A stretch of 64,000 bases of DNA from Dillenia suffruticosa (Eukaryota > Streptophyta > Magnoliopsida > Dilleniales > Dilleniaceae), in contig JAVTVX010000019.1 of NCBI GenBank assembly GCA_033439265.1, positions 69,501 through 133,500 on the forward strand, given 5' to 3'. Shown in pieces: positions 10,283 through 20,300 of this stretch. The translations under genes and the position numbers were made by a program. The first letter of the stretch is position 1; the number at the start of each line of letters is the position of its first letter. Below the pieces are notes generated by a model, which was not told the origin of the DNA, ran no database searches, and saw only the letters and a list, made by a program, of their open reading frames with translations.

Positions 10283-13200
10283 TGTTGGATTAAAGCTCAA
10301 ATGGGGAACTGACTAATAGTCAATGATCTCATAATACTCGTCTCGTAACAGAACTTGAGAATGATTTCCCTAAGAGATGTGAAATCACTTTGGACCTTAC
10401 CCTTTATGCGATGGATGAGCCTAGTGGCTCGGGGAGCCCAGCGGCGGGATACAAGAATCCACTATGGATCTTGATCTTAGTGGGAGCGATCCATCAAGAG
10501 GTAAAGATTTTTCTCTCCTCATAAGAGTATCGAGAATGCGTATTTAAACGTCGTTTCTCGATTGAGGGTGAGACCCTCGTTGTGACTCTAGAGGATGATG
10601 AGAAATCCAAAACGGTCCAAGAGGCTCTCGAGAAAGATGCAAAAGACCGTTTATTGAAGGGCATAAATGAAGAGAAGGAGTTAATGAAAATCAACGGGGT
10701 CTGGGACCTAGTTGATTTGCATGAGGGCGGAAGGACTATTGGGAATAAGTAGGTTCTCAAAGTCAAGATAAAGGTCAACGGATTGATGAAGAGGTAAATA
10801 ACTCATCTAGTAACCAAGGGTTACACTTAGACTGAGGGGTGGACTATCGAGAAGTCATAGTCCAATTTATCTCGATCCGTTTATCTTTTAGCGATTGTCA
10901 TGAACATGGATCTAGAGTTACATCACAAGGACGAAAAGACTGCTTTCGTAGTGGAAGTCTAGATAAGACGTCTACATGGAGCATCCCTCTAGGTTCGTTC
11001 TAGTAGATCAGGTGGATAATATCACTTGATTTTAGAAATCAAAATACGACCTTAAGCCATCATCCAGACAGCGGCGCTTGAGATTTCACGAGAATGTGAT
11101 ATCTTATGGTTTTGTAATGATTGAATAGGATCATTGTATCTATCTGATACGTCCCGATGGCTCCTTTATGAGCATGTTCTCATATGTAGGTGACATTCTA
11201 TTGATCGGGAACAACATAGAGTATCCAATAACTATTGTAATATGGTTATGAGGTTTTAGTTCATTCTCGGATTTTGGATCCATAGGGATCGCTTGAGAAT
11301 GGTATTAACTCTTTAACAAGAGTTTTACACCAAGAACATTCTTGAGTATTTCGAGAAGAGCGATGACAACCTAAAAGATACTCTTATAGCTAAATGTAGA
11401 AAGATCTGAATCTTGACACATACCCTAGAATTTATAAAGAAATAAGAGATATGAGCAGAATCCCTTATTCTAGTGCAAAATACATTTCTAGTGTATGCGA
11501 TGAGGTATACACGTGCGATATACAGTTTGATGTATGCGATGAGGCATATATGACCAGACGTTTATTTTATGGTCGATTTGGTGAGTAGGTATTAATAGAA
11601 TCCTGAAAGGCATCACTATATAGCAGTGAAAAATGATTATGAAATATCTTATTTGAACTGCAGATCTCTCCATGTGTTACGGATGAGGTGATTTGCATTT
11701 TACATTGGGATTCAGAAACTGACTGGGAGTAATGATATGAATAAACGCAAAAGATTTTATCTTCTTAGAGCAGAAAGAAGAGAACCTGTATATCTTTATT
11801 TACGATAAAGACTGAACTTGTAGTATGCTCAATTGCAGTTCATGAGAATGGTTGGCTTCAGAAATTTTCTGGAAGACTTAGGGGTTGTGATAGATAGTGG
11901 GAGGTCAGTGATGATTATTGTGATAATCAGACCGACACTGTCAACAAATGAGACCCTAAGTATTATAGTAAAGCCAAACATATTGATACCAAAAACCACT
12001 TTGTGAGAGATATTACCGAGAAGGGTATTGTGACAGCTAAGTACACCTTAACATACAGCATGATAGCTGATTCCTTCAGAAAACCCGTTGTTAAAGATTC
12101 CTTTGTGAGATAAAGAATCATTGGGTTTAGTATACTTAACATTTTTCATTATATACTGTTTTAGATACTTATTGAAATATATGATATGCATGCATTATCG
12201 GGTCACATATTTATTTCATACATTATTTGTTGTCATATATTGTGATCTTGTGATAAAAAATGTGTCAGGCAGGCGTGGTCGACTCTCGCACACGAGTGAC
12301 CACCTTCAACTCTGAGTGAGCGGAGATGAGACAGATTCTAGTTGTAAGGGGCTTTGAGAGTGGCGCTACTAGAATATAAATCGCCCTGATATGTGTTCAG
12401 GATGAGGTTATATGCGATATGACCGACATGGAAATACCAACATCCATGTTGCCTGTAAGTAGCCAAATTTGAGATCTCAGATATCACTTGCGATTTGTGA
12501 TATTGTCTCTGAGATGCTCTCTCTGAGATCTCTGGGTAAAGTCTTATGTGTAAACTGAGTCCCATACCTGTATAGTGTTAGAGAAATCTTACATACGCCC
12601 TTTGAGAGATGGGGGAATAACACTGTGGCACGTGTTTCATACCACGTGTGAAGAGATGACTATGGAACAGTGGGAGCTATTATTTGAGACGATAGTTTGA
12701 TCTTCATCCCCGTTCCCACTGTGTGAGACCTGAGATCCATTGGGTTGGATCTCTTATGCCCTTATTACTTTCGACTGTCTCTAGAAGTTTTGGTTTAGTG
12801 TTGCTACTTTAGTCTGTTTACCTATGGCCCGGAAGATAAATTGAGATCTAAGGGGCAGATCTAGGAAAGCAACTGAATTGAGACTGATAAATTCGAGTTT
12901 GGGAAAAGGAAGACCAATAGACATTACATCATTGTCGTGTATTCACAGGTCGACCTGTTATGTTAATCCATGTTGGGATTCAAACATAATAGTGAATACA
13001 TAATCGAGCAAATTGATTGGGGATCACTTTCGATGAGGAAAGTGGCTCGATGGATGTAAATGTATTAAATCTAGGGTATAGCGAGTTATTTTTATATTAA
13101 CAGTGACTACTCGATCATCTTAACAGGTGTATCGAGAAATCTTTGCTTGCAGGTGTACTTGCCGGTCGCACGACGCCCAATCCTGTATGAAAGTTCAGTA

Positions 13201-13756
13201 GGGTGATGTGAGAGATCGCATGAGTTGCGATCTTGTGATTGACGGAAGTGAAATGCCCTCATGTGCAAGTGGGAGATGTTGGAATATGCCCATTGAGGTG
13301 GGCATTTGGATAATTTAGGAATGGGGTAACTCACATCCTTCAATTAAGTGGTAACTCCCCAATTAAACCCAATTGATGGCCAAATGAATGCCTATTCTTC
13401 TTCCTCAATGAACGTGAATAGCTTGGGCTCCCTGAGACGTGAACAGTAACCATGAGAAGAAAAGAAGTGAGCAAATGGCTAGAATTGCACAATTCTCTAG
13501 AGAGAGAAAACACTGTGAGGGTTAGAGATTTTCGCATAGGAAAATCTCCCATCGTCAAACGATACACCAAACATGAGGCTTGAGGCGTCGTAAAATTACG
13601 GTGGTGGTTCGATTGCGTGATCACCATCCGACCGTGCGATCCGTTCGAGGGACATCGTGACATAGTGGATTTTGGAGATCGCTCTATAGAGATATTTATT
13701 CCGAAAAATTATGAACTATTTATTTTACACTTCCGCATGCGCGATTAAATCCAACA
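10283..13756 (+). mobile_element. 5'-deleted copia element nested in the CACTA element
   Basis: It is flanked by the 5-bp target duplication ATTAA (10278-10282 and 13757-13761), begins TGTTGG and ends CCAACA. Only six or so bases of the 5' LTR start remain recognisable; gag, protease and integrase are missing. The interior starts in the linker before reverse transcriptase (10370 aligns with 44100 of the second copia) and continues through RT (KARLVAKGYTQ-type region decayed near 10790, SYVGDILLIGN at about 11180) and RNase H (about 11640-12100). A 1.15-kb non-coding 3' region and a 3' LTR follow. Stops and frameshifts are numerous. It is the same family as the element at 40665-47466. Confidence 0.88.
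13277..13756 (+). repeat. 3' LTR of the nested copia element
   Basis: The 480-bp LTR starts TGTTGGAATATGCCC directly after the purine tract GCAAGTGGGAGA and ends GCGATTAAATCCAACA. It shares TATGCCCAT-GAGG-GGGCATTT and the ATCACCATCC-GACC segment with the LTRs at 40665-40953 and 46965-47466. Confidence 0.85.
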
Positions 13757-14069
13757 ATTAAAAATTCATTGCTAATAGTTTTACACAGTTTATTTTTTCC
13801 TTTTTTTTATCCTAGACTAGTACACTGACAGATTAGTGACAAAAAAAATCTATCACTAATTTCCGTCGTTAGTCCCTTGTTAAGTGACACTATTTCTTTC
13901 GGTTGCGATCGATTTGTAACAAAAATATTTCCGTCACTAATCTCTTGATAATTTTTACCTTTTTTATTTTGTAACGTCTGACGTTAATCCTTCGTAATTT
14001 TGACGCTATTTACGATAGAATTTTTCCATCATTAATTTTTTGTTGCTGATAATCTATTTTCATGTAGTG

Positions 14070-14400
14070 ACCTCGCATGAGTTTTGCACCCACTATGAGA
14101 TCTAACTATCGAGTGGATGGCTCCCAACCATTTCTCGACTTTATGCCTCACATGAGTTTTGCACTAGTCTTTAGCTTCTATGTGAAGCCGAACTCCCAAG
14201 CCGATGGCCCCAAACAATTTGTTGGCTCTACACCTCACATGGGTTCTGCACCCATCATTAATCTCTATAAGGGACTAAACTTCCAAGTGGATAGTCTCCA
14301 ACCATCTCTCAACTCTATGTCTCACCTCACATGGGTGCTGCACCCACTATCCCTTAAGTAGTTTTTAATAATCTTTCAGCTTCACACTCTCTATAGTATT
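14070..14400 (+). repeat. 87-bp tandem array, right part
   Basis: This continues the array broken at 9407. Three to four more monomers carry the same core (CACATGGGTTCTGCACCCATC, CAAGTGGATAGTCTCC). Joining 9407 to 14073 with one ACC copy recreates a normal unit junction like that at 14229-14250, so the two parts were one array before the CACTA insertion. Confidence 0.88.
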
Positions 14401-15480
14401 TCCTCAGTCATACACCACAGTATCCTATTGGATCCTTGGAGTTATACTTCCGAAGACATAAAGGGATGATCAAGCAAGTAAGCGGAATTGCTTTAACATC
14501 CTAACGAACTCACTTTGGCCTCACTATTTGAATCACTCTCTCAGTTGCACATTTCAAAAATAAATCACTCAGACTACATACCAATCAAGCAATAGCAAGA
14601 CAAACAAGTAAGTAATAATTTTTTTTTCAATATGACATTAGAATATATGTTTGAATACAATAGAAGTCTTTTGGATAAATATTTTTCAGTTAGCAGACAA
14701 AGTGACTAAATTACACCAAAGAAAGATTGTGAAACCAAAAATTACAACTCCAAAGAGTATGTTGAAGAATATCTTCATCTTTTCAAACAAATTAGCTCTT
14801 CAAGCCCAGACATCTTCTCTTTGAGTCCAACACCTTCCTAGATAAATTCGTAAATGAACCCTACGAATCTTACAACTCATGTCTAGCACCCAATGTGATA
14901 TTCAAACTAGAAAAACAACTAAATGCTTAATTGAAACCAGAAAGAACTTTGTCGCTCGCTAAACAATGTCTACGCCCTAGTAATTAAGGAGTATAAGAGC
15001 GATGATGAGTTGCAATTGTTCAGTTAGAACACTGATACAAACCCATCATAACAACGGACTATGATTTTCCTATTGTCATGACAAAACCTTATACTTGCGG
15101 ATCCTTTACTGATGGAGCTCTGCACCTACGGCCTTAGTCGCCACACCTCCCTTGAATGCCAAACCCGCAAAAGAATGAAAATTCTCTCAATCTTGAAGCA
15201 CTACTCAGAAACACAGACTTCTCCTTGACTCATTTTTCGTGAATAACCGATGCAACTTGTGGTATATATAGTCGAAGGGTGGAAACTGTATCATCATAAT
15301 CTCTTAAGAATTAGAGAAGCGTTAGATATTTAATAACCGCATTGCATCTCTAACGTTTTCCATTACGACTTTTTCACTAAAACATGACACTTCGTACTTT
15401 TTCAAATCTCCTAATTACTATTGCATTTAATCTACTCATAATGTCATTTTCTCAAAATAACATTAGGAATGGGGGACAAA
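14401..15480 (+). other. Non-coding 3' internal region of the gypsy element
   Basis: No recognisable protein is encoded. The stretch lies between the tandem array and the polypurine tract at about 15465-15480. Some blocks (around 14640-14900) read like decayed coding sequence but give no motif I recognise. Confidence 0.5.
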
Positions 15481-16198
15481 TGATGATACTAGGCCTAATG
15501 ACCCTTGATCAGACAGCCCATAACCACTGAAGCCCAAACCACAGCGGGTTTACTATGTTACAATCAAACCCATAAGAGACCAAACGATCTCTTGGCCTCT
15601 CAACATCTCGGTCTTTACCAAATCGACCCTTATCATATATGAGTCTTAACTGTAATTACTTGATAAGGAAGGAAATTTTAGCGAATTTATACTTTCCTAA
15701 TCTAATACGGGTTCATCAAAATCTCTTCCAATAAGGAAATGAATCTCTTAATCATACAAACCTCCGCAGGTCTCCATGACAGTAATAGGAACTCTCCTAT
15801 TTCAAAAGGTCTAGAATTTACAAAAAGTCTACTAATTCAATTTCTGTGATTCTGGAAGATCTCACATGATCAATTTGTAAGGCAAGTAGGATCTCTACAC
15901 CCCCAAGCACATATAGTACTACCATACATCCCATATATATATCAAACAGAGATAATATGCCATGTATGCCTTTCTCTACACACTACACACTACACACTAC
16001 ACACATAGACTACACAAAATTTAGACTCTTTCAATCTTTCATTCAAAAATCGCTTTTTCTAAGTTGAGTGTTAGAGTTTTCTTTGGTAGGTTTTTTTTGT
16101 AGATTTTTACATCGAAAATCACTCAGAGAATTTTTGCCCAACAATTACCCATTTGAGATAGAGGGACGATCTGCTGCAATCATTTTCTAACATCGACA
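15481..16198 (+). repeat. 3' LTR of the gypsy element
   Basis: The 718-bp LTR begins TGATGATACTAGGCC directly after GAATGGGGGACAAA and ends at CATCGACA, the position matching the 5' LTR end at 5201. It contains short ACACTACACACT repeats at about 15984-16005. Confidence 0.75.
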
Positions 16199-16970
16199 TA
16201 CAGCAATATAGATGTTGTGTTCTGTAAGTTTTAGACTTAATTTTTCTTTTTCTTTAAAAAAAAGAATAAGAATAATTATTACTAAAATAAAAAATATTGG
16301 AGAAAAGCTTTAAAAATATATATATACATGAGTTTGTGGTATCCAAGCGTAACTCAAATGGAATCCTCTTACTCTCTCACCGGTGGGACCACAGCAAGTC
16401 CATATGCAGTTGGCAATGGCTTAATTGTTTTTGCATTAGTCACGTTGCTTTTGAGACAAATTCGTTAATAAACTCTATTTATTTTAATTTAATTTATTAG
16501 TATTTCACTTTTTACTCATAATAGTTTTTTTAATAAAAGTAAAATGATGTTTATAATGAATATAAAATTAAAAATAACAAATTTTTATATAAAATAAAAT
16601 TATTTATTATATTAATAATTTTTTATATTAATGAGAACTTGAGCCTGATAACAGATAAAGCACGATCTACCGTACCGTCTTGGTTCTAAGCCCTAAGCGG
16701 TCAAAACACGATGATGGGGTTTCCGCATCCAATTATCACCGGATCGTTCCATCCAACCCACGGGCTGCCTATTGGAAAAGAAATTGAAAAAGGCACACTT
16801 TCCCTCCCAAGTCCCACCTTCTCCATCCTTAAATCTCCCCTCGAGAACGGCCTCCATTTCCAAAATAGCGGAGGAGGTTAGCATACTCTCTCTCTCTCTC
16901 TCTCTCTCTCTGTGATTCTATCATCATCCATATAACAAGATCTCAAAATTAGCACTACCACCCAAACAGG
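16199..16970 (+). promoter_or_regulatory. Upstream region and 5' UTR of KNL1
   Basis: AT-rich DNA up to about 16640, then a less AT-rich leader. A (CT)13 tract at 16886-16911 lies about 60 bases before the start codon, a common feature of plant 5' leaders. The start context is AACAGGATGGCC, with G at +4. No TATA box could be placed with confidence. A 63-codon minus-strand frame at 16693-16884 has no recognisable content. Confidence 0.55.
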
Positions 16971-17335
16971 ATGGCCTCAAAGGAGACGGAAGACCAAGAG
17001 CAAGAGCAAGAGGGATGCAACACAGAGACGGAAGATGGAACCATAGCCCTTCAGAAGAAGCGGTCCAGGCGCGTTAGCTTTGCTGAGATCACCTCCGTTC
17101 ACGTTTTCGACAGGGATGACGAAGACCTGGAAACCCCTCTCGACGACCCTAATAAGCCCCCATTTCAGGATCAGGATGGAGATGACGACGACGATATCAA
17201 TCGTGACATTTTACGGTTTGGGGACAACTCCGACGACGACGACCACCTGGATGTCCGCAAGTCCTTCTTGCGCCCCATTGAGTCTCCTTCTCCTGGTGGA
17301 AGCACATTTGGCTCTGCTACCTCCAATGACGGTAA

Positions 17336-17374
<39 letters not shown>

Positions 17375-20300
17375 TGTTCTTCATGTTGAGATGATGATTT
17401 TAAGTCCTGGATTCAATTTGTAGTCGATCGCATTCTGTATTATAATTGTTTTGGTTGAGAAAGTGCAATCAACCCCCCCCCACCCAACAAACAAAAAAAA
17501 GGAGAACTTTAGCTGACCCGTCTTCTGCAATATTCAAACGAATGACTGCAGAGTTAGCTGCTTTATTCCTTTGCTCCCTCTCACGGTTACAGTTACACCA
17601 TGCTTTTCAATTCAATCTTCCTGCAACTTCTCTACTACACACTTTACTAGAGCAGGTTGCTCTACCATTGTTTAGGAACATGGTTCTGTAATTTGCATTT
17701 TAATTTCAAATACATTGATTTTAAATATTATGGTTTAACAAATCTTGCTTGGATATATTATTTGTACCCAAAGATTTGAGATACCATGGTTTAAAATACT
17801 AGAATTTTTGTTCAACTAATTATCAAAATATACTTGATGCACTCTCACTCTAACCACCCTGGCCAGAATACAAAGCGGCCATGTGACAGGGAAACTAGTT
17901 CATGAAAATGGAGGGAAGAGAGAGATAGAGGTCATAAAGTTTTGCTGTGTTTTGTCAGGGGAGATTGGCTTAGATGGGATTTGAAATGACTACCTCTAGC
18001 TGGATTTGGAATATACAGGTTTTGGGTTTTGAAATCGATGTTCCCAAATGGTACCCTAATCCTTTGAGCGTCTGAGTTATTTTCAGGATTGAATCTCATG
18101 GCCTCTGTTTCCTTCTACTTGCAGAAGACAACTTTTTTGGCCCTGTTTCTGCAAGCTTTATTAGACCGGGACGGCTTTCTGATTCAGCTGCCTCTGATGG
18201 TGATCATGATGTCACTATGGACTCAACTGCATTTTCCATGCATTTTCGTAGCCTTGCAAGGTCTGACTCTGGTGTTGACTTAAAGACACCTACCAGTACC
18301 AATTGTGCCTCCTTTGACCAAGAGAAAACGCCTCAACTTACTAATGTTGGGAGCCCCATGACAATAACAAGATTTAAACATGTCTCTTCAGTCTCCGCAA
18401 TTAAACATACTGGTGGTGCTGACTCAAATAATATGAGTATTATCAGCGACAACACTCATCAATATGACTATGGCAAGTTATCTCCTGGTTTGGAAGCACT
18501 TCTGGATGAATGCAGAAAGGATGTTCAAACTGTCTACAACACAGCGTCAAATAATCCTGCAGGTAAAAGTGAACCCCCTGAGAGGATTGATGGTGATGCT
18601 CATCATAATCCTTTCAAAGCAGTAGCTACTGCTTCTAGTGACTTGTGGGATAATGCTAGCCTTCCTGCCACAACCCTTGGTTGTCAGTTGTCTTCTCATT
18701 ATATGCTAGCTTCTGATGCATCAGTTGAGCACGAGAACCAAAAGGATGATCATTTACCTGAGGTATGAATTCTCTTTCTCCCTGGGACCTGAGGAATGCA
18801 CATGGTTTTCCTGAATTCTGTTCATATCAAGTTCACTATTATTTTTCTGGCTATAGACTATGTTTCCTCCTTTTCATTCTTTGAGAAATGTCTATTTTTT
18901 TTTCTCTCTCTTGGAGACAAGATTTGTTAAATTGGATGTAATGTCTTGGGGATATTTTCTACACCACCCTTCTATAAACTAAACCCAGAAAAAAAAAGAA
19001 GAAAAAAGAGCTCTGAGATGCTTTTCTTGTCCTTTTTAGGACCTTGCCTTCTCTTATCCTTCATCAAAGATCCTGCTTTCAGAAATCCCCACAAATCTCT
19101 TGCCTGATGCTTGATTAATGGACTAAAAGTTTATAATATGCAAGTTGTTCGCTGGAAAATTGTATTCAATCCTTTTAACTTTATTCTTTTGCCTTTTCTG
19201 GAGATTCATAAGTAAAAATCGCTGGTGCTGAGGCTTAAGCTTCATGTTTATAAGTCTCATCCTGAATTGGTGTTGGCATTTCTTTATTGAGCTTATTGGG
19301 TAGATTGAAGACCCAACGCAGTGGTCCCTTTTCAATGCAGAATCCTGCATGTTTTTATTAATAAATACTCATAATATGAGTACATTTATTTATCTGAACC
19401 TTTTATTATTTTCCAACTAAATAATATTGTCTCATGTGGGGGATTGTTTTTATCATATTTTTGTGGTATTTAGGGCTGAGCACCTTATTCAGCCTTGACC
19501 CTAGCCTTGGGCTTAGGTTCACAAATATGGTGATTTGATGCAAATCTATTGGTGGTTTTGTTGCAATCTCCTTGTTTCTTCCCTAGCACATGGTGGATAA
19601 AAAAAATCTAGGGGAATTGGCTATCCATAATAAAAGAGGTCCCTTGCAAGCTTCATCTTGTGTGAATGCAAATCTTTTTCAACTATGGTCTTATCATACT
19701 TGATTTGTTTAGATCAAATTTTTATTTATATCTGTGTCCTCTTCAATCCATATTGTTGGTCAAATAAGGGAATCATCAAGATTTGAATTGGTATCTAGGT
19801 GAACTGTTAGAATTGAATACCATCAAACAAACAACAACAAACTGAACCTGAATCCCAAATTTTAGGTCAGTCATTTGAGAGACCAATATATGAGAGAGGA
19901 GAGAGGTGAGAGGTGAGAGAAAATAAAATAAAATAAAATAAAATTAGAGTTTGAAAGTAAAAATAGAGAAAATAAAATTAAAAAATAAAAATAACGAAGA
20001 GAAAGAAGTAAAAATAAACTATCTATAGAAACTTAAAATAATAATAATAATACAACAATAACAACAAAAGCCTTAATCCCAAATTTTGGAGTTGGTCATT
20101 TAAAAGATAAATATATGGTAGTTAAAAAAAAACTAACAAACTAATTATCCATATTAACCTACAATGACAAAAGATAATATAATATGTTCTAATTCTCCCA
20201 CGCCAATCATTTTTGTCTAAAGTCATTTCCTTAGTTAACCCCTTAACCATCATATATTTAAGGATACATTGCATTCAGATTTTCAATGACCTATCTCAAT

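Larger units (their letters stand above)
9408..14069. mobile_element. Non-autonomous CACTA transposon with copia nested inside
   Basis: The left end reads CACTACTAGAAAATAAG and the right end CTATTTTCATGTAGTG, whose reverse complement begins CACTACATGAAAATAG; these are matched CACTA ends. The flanking 3-bp target duplication is ACC on both sides (9405-9407 and 14070-14072). Inside both ends are many diverged subterminal repeats of the type TTAGCGACGAAAATTTTCGTCGCTAA in both orientations (about 9440-9700, 10110-10280, 13765-14050). The nested copia at 10283-13756 leaves only about 1.19 kb of CACTA DNA, with no transposase, so it depended on another element. The insertion lies exactly within a monomer of the gypsy tandem array. 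Confidence 0.93.
5045..16198 (+). mobile_element. Degraded TAT-like Ty3/gypsy retrotransposon hosting nested insertions
   Basis: The element runs from a truncated 5' LTR (about 5045-5201) to a 3' LTR (15481-16198). Removing the inserted CACTA element leaves about 6.5 kb. A primer-binding site resembling the plant gypsy TTGGCGCCGTC type follows the 5' LTR, and the polypurine tract AGGAATGGGGGACAAA precedes the 3' LTR. Between them lie a decayed pol (about 5950-9050), an 87-bp tandem array and a non-coding 3' segment. Pol order is reverse transcriptase, RNase H, a second RNase H-like domain, integrase. The extra RNase H is known from the TAT/Ogre/Retand lineage. Many stops and frameshifts show it is dead. 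Confidence 0.85.
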
